Shown one piece after another: positions 30,648-41,038 of a stretch of 64,000 nucleotides of DNA. Position numbers and translations under genes: made by a program. Position 1 is the first letter of the stretch, and every line of letters begins with the position of its first letter. The notes under the pieces were generated by a model, which saw only the letters and a list, made by a program, of their open reading frames with translations, was not told where the DNA came from and did not search any database. Source of the stretch: Tupaia tana (lineage: Eukaryota > Chordata > Mammalia > Scandentia > Tupaiidae); NCBI GenBank assembly GCA_026018925.1, contig JAKSZU010000011.1:8824485-8888484 (forward strand), in the 5' to 3' direction.

Positions 30648-30706
30648 ATTCTGTTTGCTTATCTGCCAACATCACAGGGATATGTGATGTTTAAAAGACA
30701 ATGAAT

Positions 30707-30899
30707 GGGGCCAGTGAGCAGTGTGGTAGTTAAGGTGCTGGACTCCCACCTGGCCGACTATGGTTCAAGTCCTGGACCTGGTGGTTTGCTTTCTTACTTT
30801 CTCTCTCTCTGTCTCTGGTGAGTGCACGTGCCCTCCAGTAAATTTAAAAAATAATAATGCTAAATAAAATTAAATAAGTAATTCTTAAAAAAAAAAAAA
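30707..30899 (+). repeat. tRNA-derived SINE, form S
   Basis: GGGGCCAGTGAGCAGTGTGG, GGTTCAAGTCCTGGACC, GAGTGCACGTGCCCTCCAG and AATAATTCTTAAAA. AAAGACAATG before and AAAGACATTG after are its target duplication. Confidence 0.9.
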
Positions 30900-31030
30900 A
30901 AGACATTGTGTATCAACACCACCTTGGACACCATAAAATGCTACTCAAGCTAGTTCTGTGACTTTCAGCTGGAGAACGATGTGTCTGGGGACGAAACAGC
31001 CTGAGCCAGGGGTCTTTAGCTTCCACTTAC

Positions 31031-31111
31031 CGGATGTTGTTGTGATTGGCCTTGGGCAATTTTTCACAGGCATTCCACAGAGCTTGAAGCCTCTTGTCTG
31101 GCTCCTGGATA
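31031..31111 (-). CDS. ARHGAP44: ARHGAP44 exon, RhoGAP domain (residues 158-184)
   Basis: An 81-nt exon between acceptor CATTTCCCAG and donor GTAAGTGG. T completes an asparagine, then IQEPDKRLQALWNACEKL and PKANHNNI follow, with CG left for the arginine completed by the exon at 26201. This helical part of the GAP fold packs behind the catalytic face. From memory the human protein reads VQEQDKRLQALWNACEKLP, so this species differs at two positions. Long introns full of SINEs lie on both sides (7315 nt before, 4716 nt after). Confidence 0.96.
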
Positions 31112-31717
31112 CTGGGAAATGGACAGAAAAAGCCACAGGTTGAGAACAAATCAACGGAGCCTTACTGGCAATCGTCAGCGTATTCGACACTGAGAGCCAA
31201 TCATCATAACTGACCGTGTCAGTAAGCCACGAGTATGAACACGCTTTGGCTTCTGTTTATTTTCTCCCCCTCTATGCTCTCCTTGTTTTGTCCTATGCCA
31301 TGGTAACAAAACTTCCCCAGATCATTCGTCCCAGGTGAACGTGTGCCAGGGCAGTGGGTGAGGGCAGGAGGGGCAGAGGTCAGAGACCCACTCTGAAGGA
31401 GCAAGGCTTTGGAGTTGCCAGGAGTTCTACTAGTCAGGGAGTTCAACCCTGTCCTCACTGTGGTGGAGCCTGCAGTCCAGTTCAAAAGGATGTTATTTAC
31501 TACATACTAAGTTCAGTGACATCGGGCACAGAATAGATGCTCAATAAAGACCTTTTAAATAAATAGGTTACATAATGGCAATATAAGACATAAGAAAATC
31601 TGACCTCTCAAGACATAACTTGGGAATAGATAATTTCCACTAACTACTGGTTTCTCTCCTGTACAAAAAGATTTGCTCTAGGGTTTCTTTATCTGCAAGC
31701 CTTCTTACATATAGACT
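31112..31717. other. Intron with a possible L2 3' end
   Basis: GGGCACAGAATAGATGCTCAA at about 31524 and TAAAGACC resemble the L2 terminal motif (GGCACATAGTAGGTGCTCAA); the piece is about 70 bp (31495-31565). The rest is unrecognised. Confidence 0.45.
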
Positions 31718-31932
31718 TACATTTTTTAAAGTTTTATTTATTTCAAGAGAGAGACAAAGAGAGAAGGAAAAAGAGAGTGATTTCTGCTCCCTCCAATCCC
31801 CTTCCATCCACTCAGCTGGGACTATGGTTATGCCAGGCATGTTCAGACAGACCTGGGATCTGAACCTGGTGCCTCCTGAATGGCTCCAGTATCACACAGC
31901 AGAGCCCTACCACCTGCACGGCTAGGGCTGAA
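31718..31932 (-). repeat. tRNA-derived SINE, form O
   Basis: TATTTATTTCAAGAGAGAGAC, GGTTATGCCAGGCATGTTC, ACCTGGGATCTGAACCTGG and head CACCTGCACGGCTAGGGC. Confidence 0.72.
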
Positions 31933-32973
31933 CCCAAATTACATTTTCTATATGTCTACATTAAGGCCTACATGGTCAGGAGGGTCCAATGCTCCATGAA
32001 CCCTTTCTCTAGAAAACCTGAAGGTAAACAGCAGGGTGAGAACAACCCCCTAACACCACCACTGACTTGGGGCCCAGGGCCAGGGTGTAGCCATCACCAT
32101 GGCTTTATTGCTGGGTACTGTGGATGCTCCTACAGATCTTAAAGAGGTAAGAAAAACTTCCTTTCTCCTCATTTCAACCTTGAGAAAGAGGCAGGCATTT
32201 TCCAAAAGGAATTTTAACTAGGAAACCACAGTGAAAACCCAACGTTCCACTTGGAGATGGAAAGTCAACAGATCATACTGGTTAAGTGCTGTGATCTAAA
32301 ATTACTCTCCTTACAGACTCAACACAGAAGGGACTTCCTTATGCCGGTTCAGGTAAACGGGCCCTTCCTGAAGGGGTGCTGTACATCTCTTGCTTTTTGG
32401 TGAACTGGCCCATTTCCAAGTTCAGTTTAATTATGTCACTCATAAAGTTGTAACTCCTAATTCGACTAGAGGCTGGGGAAAGGGGGTTTTGTGTAGGAAG
32501 GCCAGGAAGGTCCAGCTCCATCTTAATTAGGATGTTGGGCCAATTATTTAACTTCTACGACCCTCGGCTTCCTCATCTGTACAACGGGGGCAGAAGCAGT
32601 ATTTCCTCTAGAGAGCTGCTGTGAGTCTGTATGAAGGGCCCAGCAGAGGTGCTGATTCACGAACTCTCAGACAGCACCGAGCCCGAGTAGCCTCTGCAGC
32701 TGCAGTGCTGACACTGTCATGCTGAGGCACCAAACCCTGCTGCCTTTTCCACTGTTCAGTTCCCTCCACGGTTCACAGGAGGCCACTGTTCCAGACTGAA
32801 CTCCTGCTCCAGGCCCCAGCTGATGGAATCAAATCAGAATAGAGTCACTTGTGCTAAATCACATAGTCAAACTGAACTTTGAAATGGGTCGGTTTTCCAA
32901 AAAGCAAGAAATTTACAGCAACCAATCAAAGCTCATTACCTGAGTTGGTGTGACAAGGAAGTCCTCTCTATTC
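31933..32973. other. Intron with a probable MIR (about 32530-32660, + strand)
   Basis: GGGCCAATTATTTAACTTC, CGGCTTCCTCATCTGTACAAC and GAGAGCTGCTGTGAGTC follow the MIR core order. The flanking sequence is unrecognised. Confidence 0.6.
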
Positions 32974-33172
32974 TTTTTGTTTAATAATGATTTATTTTAT
33001 TTCACTTTATTAGTAGTAGTATTTTTGGTTTGCTATAAGGCATATGTGCTTACCAGAGAAAGAGAGAAAGAGAGAAGAAAGTGAGAAAACAACCCACCAG
33101 GCCTGGAATTTGAACCGCAGTTGGCCATGTGAGAGTCCAGTACCTTAACCACCATGCTACCTGTTGACTATG
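32974..33172 (-). repeat. tRNA-derived SINE, form S/L intermediate
   Basis: TTGGTTTGCTATAAGGCATATG, AGTGAGAAAACAACCCACC and CATGCTACCTGTTGACTATG. TCCTCTCT plus T-rich sequence borders both ends. Confidence 0.78.
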
Positions 33173-33333
33173 ATTCCTCTCTGTTTTAAGCCTATAAAGA
33201 AAGTAAGTTTGAAATAACCAACCTTCTTGTTGTTCCCTACTCCTGCTTTCCTCTGTACTTTTCTGCCTATAAACTCAACTTCTACTCAACCCATTGGAGC
33301 CCTCGTTCTATTTTATAGAATAAGGTGTTGTCT

Positions 33334-33594
33334 GGGCCAGCTCCACAGCCTAGTGGTTAGGAAAGTTGGATCCCACATGGTCGACCACACAGTCACAACC
33401 CCAGAGACTTAAAAAACATCCCCTGCACATGTGCATGCGGGCTCCAAATCCCAACGGGATGAAGAAAGAGAGAAAGGACGGCAGTGTGACCGTGCCACAT
33501 TCAGGGGTGTCTCTGCCCTCTCCCTGTCTGTCTCTGTTTCTTTCTAGGCATGCACATGCCCTCTCACAAAGCAAAACAAACAAAAAAAAGAATG
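33334..33594 (+). repeat. tRNA-derived SINE, form W
   Basis: GGGCCAGCTCCACAGCCTAG, GTTGGATCCCACATGGTCG, GACTTAAAAAACATCCCC, CATTCAGGGGTGTCTCTGC and CCCTCTCACAAAGCAAAAC. Confidence 0.85.
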
Positions 33595-33640
33595 AGGCCT
33601 TGCCCAATTCTAGCGTCAAAAATAAAAGCCAATTCGATCT

Positions 33641-33903
33641 TTTTTTTTTTTTTTTTGAGAGGTTTTCGTTATAGGGCGCGTGCACTCGCCAGACAGAGAG
33701 AGACATAGAGACAGAAAGCGAGAAATCACCCCCCAGGGGGGATGGTCACGCCACAATCCCTTCTCCTCCATTCTCCTCTCGGGATCTTGGGCACGCACGC
33801 ACACGTGCCTGGCGTGAGTTTTAAGCCACCAGGTCCGGGACGCGAACCGTGGTCGACTACGTGGGAGTCCAGCGACATAGCCATTACACTAACTGCTGGT
33901 TCC
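33641..33903 (-). repeat. tRNA-derived SINE, form L, young
   Basis: A near-consensus antisense copy: TTTTCGTTATAGGGCGCGTGC, CACCCCCCAGGGGGGATGG, GCACGCACGCACACGTGCC and CATTACACTAACTGCTGGTTCCC. Many CpGs are preserved, a sign of recent insertion. Confidence 0.95.
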
Positions 33904-33965
33904 CTTTGAGCTACATTTGTTGCAACTTCATTTTCTGATAGGGCAGATGCTACCAAAATGCGTTG

Positions 33966-34188
33966 AGGCTGGCCATGGTGTGGCTGGAGCACAGTGTGCT
34001 GCATGACGCGGCACCACATGGGAAGGCCCTGGGTCTCCCTGTCACGTCAGACACAGGTGTGCCTATGATCTGGGCTGGCTGAGGCTGGGAGTCGATTATG
34101 ATGTGGGGGCCCTGCCGGGAGTGCTTCTCTCTCCCTCTCTGTCTCCCTCTGTCATGGAAGAAATCATTGTTTTTTAATCATTTAAAAA
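33966..34188 (+). repeat. tRNA-derived SINE, form O
   Basis: AGGCTGGCCATGGTGTGGC, ACATGGGAAGGCCCTGGGTC, GATCTGGGCTGGCTGAGGC and tail CATGGAAGAAATCATTG. Confidence 0.75.
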
Positions 34189-34203
34189 ACATATATAGAG
34201 GGC

Positions 34204-34470
34204 TGGGAACCAGCAGTTAGCATAATGGCTATGTTGCTGGACTCCCACATAGTCGACCGCGGTTCGCGTCCCGGACCCGGTGGCTTAAAACTCACGCCAG
34301 TCGCGTGTGCGTGCGTGCCCAAGATCCCGAGAGGAGAATGGAGGAGAAGGGATTGTGGCGTGACCATTCCCCCAGGGGTTGATTTCTCGCTTTCTGTCTC
34401 TAATGTCTCTCTCTGTCTGTCTGGTGAGCGCACGCGCCCTATAGCAAAAATCTCTCCCCCCCAAAAAAAA
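34204..34470 (+). repeat. tRNA-derived SINE, form L, young
   Basis: GGAACCAGCAGTTAGCATAA, GCGTCCCGGACCCGGTGGC, GTGTGCGTGCGTGCCCAAG and CCCTATAGCAAAAATC. Borders carry ACATATATAGAGGGC (34189-34203) and ACATATAGAGGGC (34471-34483), the latter running into the head of the next SINE. Confidence 0.95.
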
Positions 34471-34483
34471 ACATATAGAGGGC

Positions 34484-34612
34484 CAGCAGGAGGCATGATG
34501 GTGAAGGTGCTGGATTCCCACATGCTGACCACAGTTCAAGTTCTGGACCTGGCAGCTTAAAAATCACAACAAATACATAGATAAATAAACTCATCTTTAA
34601 AAAATATATACA
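34484..34612 (+). repeat. tRNA-derived SINE, internally deleted
   Basis: The head CAGCAGGAGGCATGATGG with GTTCAAGTTCTGGACCTGG is followed at once by AAATCACAACAAATACATAG and an A/T tail; the body is missing. The young SINE at 34204 landed at its 5' edge. Confidence 0.8.
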
Positions 34613-34923
34613 TTGAGCTTCCCACTGTGTCAGACACGCTCCCAAAGGCTGGGAAGTGAAGGTAATCAGTGAAGCTCACGAGTTAACCAGCTACACAAGC
34701 GACCGTGAACAAGCACCGTCAGTTTTATGCAGAAGATGAACACAGGGAGGGAACGGCTCAGACTGGGGGCTGATTCACAGCAGGCTGTCAGAGAAGACCT
34801 CTGAGGAGACCGCTGTTTAAGGTCTAGCCCAAATAACCAGGTTGTCTTCGGGAACAGCTACATCAGAGGGAACAGCCACTGTGGAAGAAGCTTCAGTATT
34901 TCTGTCCTAAGAAAGGTTTCCTA

Positions 34924-35189
34924 ACTTTTTTTCTTTTTTTTTTTTTTTCCTTCAGGTTTTTGCCATAGGGCACCTGCACTTGCCAGAGACAGAAGGGGGA
35001 AAGTGAGAAACCACTCCCCAGGGAGGGTGGCCATGCCGTAATCCCTTCTCCATTCTCCTTTTGGGATTTTGGGCATGCATGCACATGCGCCCAGAGTAAT
35101 CTTCAAGCTCCAAGGTCTGAGTCTGGAATCACGAAGTCAGCCATGTGAGAGTTCAGTGCTTCAACCACCCTGCCACCTGCTGGCCCCAC
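34924..35189 (-). repeat. tRNA-derived SINE, form L
   Basis: TTTTTGCCATAGGGCACCTGC, CACTCCCCAGGGAGGGTGG, GGCATGCATGCACATGCGCC and CTGCCACCTGCTGGCCCC. Confidence 0.88.
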
Positions 35190-35194
35190 TTTTT

Positions 35195-35467
35195 TTCTTT
35201 TTAATCTATTTTACTTTTTATGATTGATCGTTTGCCAGAGGGCATGTATATTTGTCAGAGAGAGAGAAAGCACCCCCAGTGGGGTGTGGTCACACTACGA
35301 TCTCTCTCTTCTCCATTTCTCCTTCCCATTGAGATTTTGGGCACATACACACAAACTCAGTGTGTTTTTTTAAGTCACTGGGGCCAGGACTTGAACTAAG
35401 GTCAACCACATAGGATCTGGTTCTCCACACACAGGGCTTAACCACTGTACTACGGAGCAGGTCCAGG
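35195..35467 (-). repeat. tRNA-derived SINE, form W
   Basis: GATCGTTTGCCAGAGGGCATG, AGCACCCCCAGTGGGGTGTGG, CATTGAGATTTTGGGCAC and a head ending TACTACGGAGCAGGTCC. It is directly adjacent to the antisense SINE at 34924. Confidence 0.85.
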
Positions 35468-36054
35468 GTTCCTAGCTTTGGAGCTCTGCCTCTCGAATCC
35501 TCTTTCAGGTGACCCTCAGCCTCTCGGCTATTGTAAGCCTCTTTTCTGCACTTCATTTGTGTAGCTTCCAGTGATGCGTCCTTTGAATTCCAGACCATTC
35601 CACACTATCCTGACCACCTGTAACTTAAGCCATTGCTGCTTCCTAAGCTCCACCTCCATCCTGATGTCTTGTCCACGGCAGGCCCATCTGTATCCTGCTG
35701 AGTCTGCCGGAGCGTAATCCCTGCTGAGGACAGTGTTGTCCGCTGGTGAACCTCGGCTTCACAGGTCGTCAATGGTTATCAACCTAAAAGCTCTGAGAGC
35801 TTCGAAACACAGAGCCCAAACCCATCCAGCAGAACCTATGAAAAAGGTTCAGGCACTGCTCTCGCTTAAAAGCTTCCCAGGAGATTGTACGCACGTAGGA
35901 CTGGAAACCACTGTCCTAGGCTAAGTGCTTTCTTCGGATGGTGTGCCCTCAGTGGCAGGAGCCATCGCTCCTAAGAGTCTTAAGCCCAGCATGCATATCC
36001 TCCCGTGGCAGAGCTAAGTCCTCAATTTTCCCTGGTTCAGAGACACTGGTCTCA
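35468..36054. other. Intron, no feature recognised
   Basis: No repeat, exon or RNA gene recognised. Confidence 0.5.
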
Positions 36055-36219
36055 GGCTGGCAGATGGCATGGTGGTTAACGGGCTGGATTCCCACCTGGC
36101 TGGCCACAGTTACAAATCCCGGACCCAGCACTTTCCTTTTCTTTCTCTCTCTCATTCTGGTTTAAAAAAAAAAGTAAATAAAATGAAATATAATTCTATA
36201 AAAAAAAAAAAAAAAAAAA
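36055..36219 (+). repeat. tRNA-derived SINE, form S, with target duplication
   Basis: GGCTGGCAGATGGCATGGTGG to an A run of about 20. AGACACTGGTCTCA (36041-36054) and AGACACTGATCTCA (36220-36233) are the duplication. Confidence 0.95.
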
Positions 36220-36377
36220 AGACACTGATCTCACTGAGATCAGGGTCATTCCTATTTCCTGACAGAGACCCCCCCCCTTCACAAATGAAGTAGGGACCGC
36301 AGTGTATCTGATGGGTCCCCAGGCATGAGGCTCTCTCCACTTTCTCTAGTTTCATATCCATCAAGATCCCTTACTCG

Positions 36378-36505
36378 AGGAGTCTTCAAAGTTCGTGGAA
36401 CATGTGTATTATGAAAAAACTACGCATAGATTTCAAAATGGGTTTGCACCGAAATATTTGTATTTTAATTCCATTTTCTGTGACATTTTAAGTCTCTTCC
36501 CATAT
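36378..36505. mobile_element. mariner MITE, Hsmar2/MADE2-like group
   Basis: GAGGAGTCTTCAAAGTTCGTG at the left, ATTATGAAAAAACTACGC and GATTTCAAAATGGGTTTGC in the core, and TGACATTTTAAGTCTCTTCC at the right. Confidence 0.78.
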
Positions 36506-36589
36506 TCAGTAAAGGAGTGGTCATTTCCATCCCAAAGTATGTTCTCACTTGACTTTGCCCCTAGGAGCACTTAGGGCCTACACAGGCAT

Positions 36590-36765
36590 AAAGGGCCCTG
36601 GCTAGGCCCTTGGGCTCTGGGCCAGCTCCTGGGTTCGAATTCTCCTCTGTTACTGACTAGCGGGCAAGGATCCTGCCACTGCATTCCTGCCCGGATTCCT
36701 CGCCTGTCAGATGAGGGAAACGACAACCCGCTTCACAGGGTGTACAAATAAATGAGTGGAAAACA
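36590..36765 (+). repeat. MIR element
   Basis: GGGCTCTGGGCCAGCTCCTGG, GGTTCGAATTCTCCTCTG, TTACTGACTAGCGGGCAAGG, TCGCCTGTCAGATGAGGG and TTCACAGGGTGTACAAAT follow the MIR consensus order from head to core and end. Confidence 0.78.
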
Positions 36766-36959
36766 TAAATGAGCTTATAGCACTGCCAAGATGTTAATAT
36801 AAAATGTGCTATTTATCATATATATCATCACAGAACACAAAATAACCTCGGTGAGATGTAAGGGTAGCATGCACTCAGCTACTCTTTTAAAAAAAAATGC
36901 ATACTCTATTCTACTTTGGAAAACATACAACATGAAAGTTAAAAACATAAAGGACAGAG

Positions 36960-37049
36960 AGGAAGCCCATGGAGTGATGGTAAAAGTGGATGGATCTCAC
37001 ACGGCCGACTATGGGGTTTGAGTCAAGGGTCTGGTATCCTGAGAAACAC

Positions 37050-37094
<45 letters not shown>

Positions 37095-37235
37095 GAAATC
37101 TCAGGAGGAGGGAGAGATGGAGAGCAGATTGTGGTGTGACCATCCCCCAAGGGGGAGGGTGCTGTCTCATTTTCCCTCTCTCTTTCTCTCTCTGTCTCTC
37201 TTGAAGAACACAACACAACCTCTGAGAAATTAAAG
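36960..37235 (+). repeat. tRNA-derived SINE, form W, with internal (GT)n
   Basis: GATGGTAAAAGTGGATGGATC, GGGGTTTGAGTCAAGGG, a run of about 20 GT units at 37052-37092 in place of the GTGTGTGCC motif, then CCCCCAAGGGGGAGGGTGC and CCTCTGAGAAATTAAAGAG. Confidence 0.83.
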
Positions 37236-37274
37236 AGAAATAGAAAAACACTTACAGAATAAGGATAAAAAGAA

Positions 37275-37497
37275 AGAAAAAATAATAATAAAAAAATATG
37301 GTCGAGGGTATGTGTGCTTGTCAGAGAGAGAGAGAGAGAGAGAGAAAGCAGCCCACAATGAGGGGTGGTCATGGCACAGTCCATTCTCTTCCACCTCTTC
37401 TTTCAGGATTCTGGATCCACATGTACACATGCCCAGTGTTTTTTTATTTTTCCCCAAGCTTCCAGGTCTGAGACTCAAACAACACAGTGGCCCAGAA
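37275..37497 (-). repeat. tRNA-derived SINE, form W, with internal (GA)n
   Basis: AATAATAATAAAAAAATATGG, a GA run at 37322-37344, CCACAATGAGGGGTGGTC and CATGTACACATGCCCAGTG. The head is short or diverged. Confidence 0.72.
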
Positions 37498-37874
37498 AGA
37501 AAATATCTTTACACCAGTAGGTGTTTGTATTTTATACTGTATTATTACAAAAATAATCAAAATGTAAAAAAAAAAGTTTATAAAGTAAATAAGTTATAGT
37601 AAACTATAGCTACTTTATTACTAAAGGAAGAAATTTAAATAAACATAAGCTAGTCTAAGTGTACAGTGTTTACAAAGTCTACGGCAGCGTAGGTAACGTC
37701 CCAGGCCTTCATGTTCACTCACCACTCACCAACTCACGCTCCCAGAGCACCTGCCACTTCTGCAAGTTCTACTAATGGCACGTGCCCTGCACAGATGGGG
37801 CAATTTTTAATCTTTTAAATAGAATCTTTGCTGTATCTTCTCTCTTTTCTCTCTCTCTCTCTTCTTTTCCTCCT
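37498..37874. other. Intron, AT-rich, no feature recognised
   Basis: AT-rich sequence with A runs; no repeat family recognised. Confidence 0.45.
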
Positions 37875-38131
37875 TTTTTATTTTTTTTTTAAAGTTTGCT
37901 ATAGGACATGTGTGCTTACCTGAGAGAGAGAAAGAAGAGTGAGCAATCACCCCCACCCCCTGGGGGGATGACCATGCCGCAATCCCTTCTCCTCCACTCT
38001 TTTCTTGGGACTTTAGGAATACATGCACAAATGCCAGTGTGTTTTTTAAACATCTGGGTCTAGGACTCGAACTGTGCAGTGAGCCATGTGGGACCCAGGT
38101 ACCTTCATTGCCACATCACCTGGCTGGCCCA
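37875..38131 (-). repeat. tRNA-derived SINE, form L/W
   Basis: AAAGTTTGCTATAGGACATG, ACCCCCTGGGGGGATGACC, ACATGCACAAATGCCAGTG and CACATCACCTGGCTGGCCC. Confidence 0.85.
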
Positions 38132-38426
38132 TTACTGTACCTTTTCTACCTGTAGGCGTGTGTAGACACATCCACTTTCCACTGTGCTGCAGTCGTCTAC
38201 AGCTCTCAGTGTAGTACGTGATTATGGGTCTGTAGCCTGGGAGGACAGGCTGCACCACATAGCCTGGGTGTGTAGCAGGCTAGACCCTCTGGGTTTGTGA
38301 CGTGCCCTCTGCGATGTTTGTACTGCGGCACCTTCTCAGAACATATACCTGCTGTGAGAGGCTGAACGACCGTCCTTTCAAATAACCTCCAGCCCCACAA
38401 GACACTTCGAAACGGAGGGTACTCAC

Positions 38427-38508
38427 TTGGAAGCCTGGATCCACTCGTCATAGAGTTCGAAGGTCATGAGTGGTTCTGGCAACTCTCGGAGGTAAGATTT
38501 CAAGGCTC
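38427..38508 (-). CDS. ARHGAP44: ARHGAP44 exon, RhoGAP domain (residues 131-157)
   Basis: An 82-nt exon between acceptor TGTTTCTGCCCAG and donor GTGAGTACC. The glycine started in the previous exon is followed by ALKSYLRELPEPLMTFELYD and EWIQAS, with AA left for the asparagine completed by the exon at 31031. K134 and R138 in LKSYLRELPEPL are the conserved basic residues of the RhoGAP family that stabilise the arginine finger and the GTPase interface. The stretch is identical to the human sequence as I recall it. Introns of 403 and 7315 nt flank it. Confidence 0.98.
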
Positions 38509-38911
38509 CTGGGCAGAAACACAACAATGGCCGTGAGCTGTCAGGACCACAGCCGAGCAAAGCCCCAGGAGCCTGCCTGCAAGTCCCACCAGCCCGCCTT
38601 CTTCATGTGAGAGTTCCACCTGGAGACCACCTCTATGGCCAACAACACAAGTCAAATGGTGGCTACCCACAATGGATAGATCCAGGGCTCTGGCAGGAGG
38701 ACCTGGGTTAGCAATCGCATTGGCCTCCCCCTCTGATTTCTCCTGTTATCCCATCTTCTCTTGACACATGGCTAGGCCTTCCTTCAAGGGTTCGTAGCAA
38801 CCAGGCCCTCTGAAGCTTGTTGGAAGACACCGCCCAAGTGTCCCTGACACCCCTTCCTTGTGAGCCTCTGGAGACCTCGGAGCACCTTCCCGAGAGGCCG
38901 TGGGGACCCAC
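38509..38911 (-). other. 403-nt intron, free of SINEs
   Basis: Short intron between the two exons that carry the arginine finger and the LRELPEPL motif. No repeat recognised. Confidence 0.7.
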
Positions 38912-39023
38912 CTGCTATGGCGTGGGGGTCCGCAGAGTACTCCTGCACGTCCACCACACAGCAGTCCAGTGCAGCTTTCAGCTTCTTCAGCTTGGAGGCC
39001 GAGGGAGCGACTCGGAAGAGTCC
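38912..39023 (-). CDS. ARHGAP44: ARHGAP44 exon with the catalytic arginine finger (residues 94-130)
   Basis: A 112-nt exon between acceptor CTATTGGTAG and donor GTGGGTCC. It encodes GLFRVAPSASKLKKLKAALD and CCVVDVQEYSADPHAIA plus the first G of glycine 131. R97 in GLFRV occupies the arginine-finger position that the family inserts into the Rac/Cdc42 active site to speed GTP hydrolysis, so the catalytic residue is intact. The sequence equals human ARHGAP44 as I recall it. ARHGAP17 reads GLFRIGAGASKLKKLKAALD and differs after it. Confidence 0.98.
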
Positions 39024-39269
39024 CTACCAATAGGATGGAGGCTCAGTGGATGCTCCGGTGACTCAAAGGCCCAAGAGCAAAACAACAAATGGACAGACAG
39101 AAAGCCTACCCATTCCTTTCCTGTACTTTGTCCAACACCACTTTCAATACTGCAGCTGCCCGTTTGTATTTGTCTCTTCCTTCAGACTTAAGCAACTTTA
39201 CAGCAGGGACCAGGCTGTATCCACTACAGTGTGCTCATGGCCTAGTGGGAGGTGCATCACTGGTTCAGG

Positions 39270-39510
39270 GAACATTCCTTTTTTATGTGCCGATGGACAC
39301 GTGTGCTTGCCAGAGGCAGACAGGGAGAGAGAAGAGGGAGAGAGGAACAGGGTGTGGCCATGCCACCGTCCCTTCTTCATTTGTCCATCTTGTTGGGATT
39401 TGGGGCACACGTGCACATATGCTTGGCATGTTTTTCAAGCGGCTGGTGCTGAAATTCAAACTGCAGTCAGACACATGGGATCTGGCCCTAAGCCATAGGG
39501 CTGGCCCTGG
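39270..39510 (-). repeat. tRNA-derived SINE, form W
   Basis: GACACGTGTGCTTGCCAGAGG, GGTGTGGCCATGCCACCG, TGTTGGGATTTGGGGCAC and head TAAGCCATAGGGCTGGCCC. Confidence 0.83.
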
Positions 39511-39620
39511 TTTGGGAAGTATTTACTGGACAAATGAACCTAGGGCACTCAGAGTTCCTGTTCTTATACTCAAATCTTAGACAATTTGACCGAGACTTGA
39601 TCAGACACAAGAGCCCAAAC

Positions 39621-39709
39621 AGGCACTTGGCATGCTCCTGTGGTCCCAGCTACAGGGAGGCTGAGGCAGGAAAATGACATAATGTGACCCTGTTTAAAAA
39701 ACAAACAAG
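39621..39709 (+). repeat. 7SL-derived SINE fragment (Tu, Alu-related)
   Basis: GGCATGCTCCTGTGGTCCCAG then CTACAGGGAGGCTGAGGCAGG is the 7SL/Alu signature around the B box. It ends GACCCTGTTTAAAAAAC. Only the right part of the element is present. Confidence 0.85.
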
Positions 39710-39712
39710 AGT

Positions 39713-39970
39713 ACTAGTTATGGTTAAGGTGCTGAACTCCAGGTGGTCAACTGCAGTTCAAGTCCCAACCTGGAGGCTTGAAAATCACACTGGGTGCATG
39801 TATGTGCATTTCCAAAATCCCAGAAGGAGAATGGAGAGGGGACTGCAGTGTGGCCATCCCCCCAGAGGGTGATTTCTCATTTTCCCTCTCACTGTCTCTC
39901 TGTCTCTCACCAGCAACTGCATGTACCCTATGGTAAAAACCTAGAAAAAAAATTAAAATAAATAAATACA
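39713..39970 (+). repeat. tRNA-derived SINE, form L
   Basis: AGTTATGGTTAAGGTGCTG, GTTCAAGTCCCAACCTGG, ATCCCCCCAGAGGGTGATTTC and CCCTATGGTAAAAACC. The 5' end is diverged or shortened where it meets the 7SL SINE. Confidence 0.83.
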
Positions 39971-40154
39971 TATGAGGATGGAATATCTGCTCAAGACAAA
40001 TGAGAATGTAAAGAGGTCTATAGGGTGTCTGTGTGTTTTGGGGAGGGATGGGAGGCCCCAGAGCTACGCTTTTAGATTAAAGAAAGTCTATGTCGTCAGG
40101 GGGAGGGGAGATCTCTTCTGTCCTTTCACATTCCATCCTTTTCTTTTTCTTTTT

Positions 40155-40327
40155 CCTTTAAGACAAAGTCTCATTGTATCATGATCTTCTTGCCTCAGTC
40201 TCCCATGTAGCTGGGACTACGGGTACTCTGGTTTTCAGGGTGGGCCAGAAACGGGGCCTGGGCCTCCCATGTGGCCTCAGCCTGCTGAGTAACAGCATCT
40301 ACCGGCACGTGCTACCACAGCTGGGCC
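40155..40327 (-). repeat. 7SL-derived dimeric SINE (Tu, Alu-related)
   Basis: On the minus strand it starts GCCCAGCTGTGGTAGCACG with a first TACTCAGCAGGCTGAGGCC block. After a spacer a second block GTAGTCCCAGCTACATGGG, AGACTGAGGCAAGAAGATC and GAGACTTTGTCTT follows. Two 7SL-like blocks in tandem are present, but the left one lacks the GTCCCAGC box. Confidence 0.85.
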
Positions 40328-40577
40328 TCCATGTTCCATTCTTAAGAGTTACATTCAAATCATGCCACCTCTTTCCTGTGAATCGCTGCACCCTGTAGAG
40401 GACAACTGCAGGTCAGAGTTGGAAGGACCCCCCCCACACACACCCCACTCACAGGAAAGTTAGACACAGGCTGAAGCTCTGCTGATTTCTGTTTCACCTG
40501 AGCTCCCCGCAGTGTGGGATGCAACCCACAGCCTGAGAAACAAGTGGGCAGAACATTCCCTGCTCTTTACCCTCCCC

Positions 40578-41038
40578 CCCTTTTCTAAGGTTTTTGCCAT
40601 AATGCATGTGCTTGCTGGAGAGAGACAGAGACAGAGAAAGTAAGACATCACCCTCCCAGGGAGATGGCCGCCTGCAATCCCTTTTTCTCTAGCCTCCCCC
40701 TTGGGATTTTGGGCATGCACACACAAGTTCCCCATATGATTTTTTTTTAAGAATTATTTTATTTAACTTTATTTATTTACTTTTAAAAAAAATTTTAATT
40801 TGACCAGAGTGGGACAGAAAAAGAGAGAAAGAGAGAGAGAGAGGGAGAGAGAGAGAGAAAGCCACCAGAAGATCCAGGACTCGAACTGTGGTTAGTCAAG
40901 AGAGTCCAGTCCCTTTAACCACCACGCCACCTGCTGGCCCCAGCGCCCAGTATGATTTTTAAGCCACAAGTCTGGGATACCAATTGCAGCCTATCACGCG
41001 GGAGTCCTATACCGTAACCACCACGCCACCTGCTGGCC
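40578..41038 (-). repeat. tRNA-derived SINE, form L, split by another SINE
   Basis: Tail side 40578-40740 (AAGGTTTTTGCCATAATGC, ACCCTCCCAGGGAGATGG, GCATGCACACACAAGTTCC) continues at 40944-41038 (CAGTATGATTTTTAAGCCAC, ACCACGCCACCTGCTGGCCC). CCATATGAT and CCAGTATGAT mark the break. Confidence 0.88.
40741..40943 (-). repeat. tRNA-derived SINE, form S, nested
   Basis: AAGAATTATTTTATTTAAC, AATTTGACCAGAGTGGGAC, a GA-rich run, AGGACTCGAACTGTGGTTAG and CCACGCCACCTGCTGGCCCC. Confidence 0.9.
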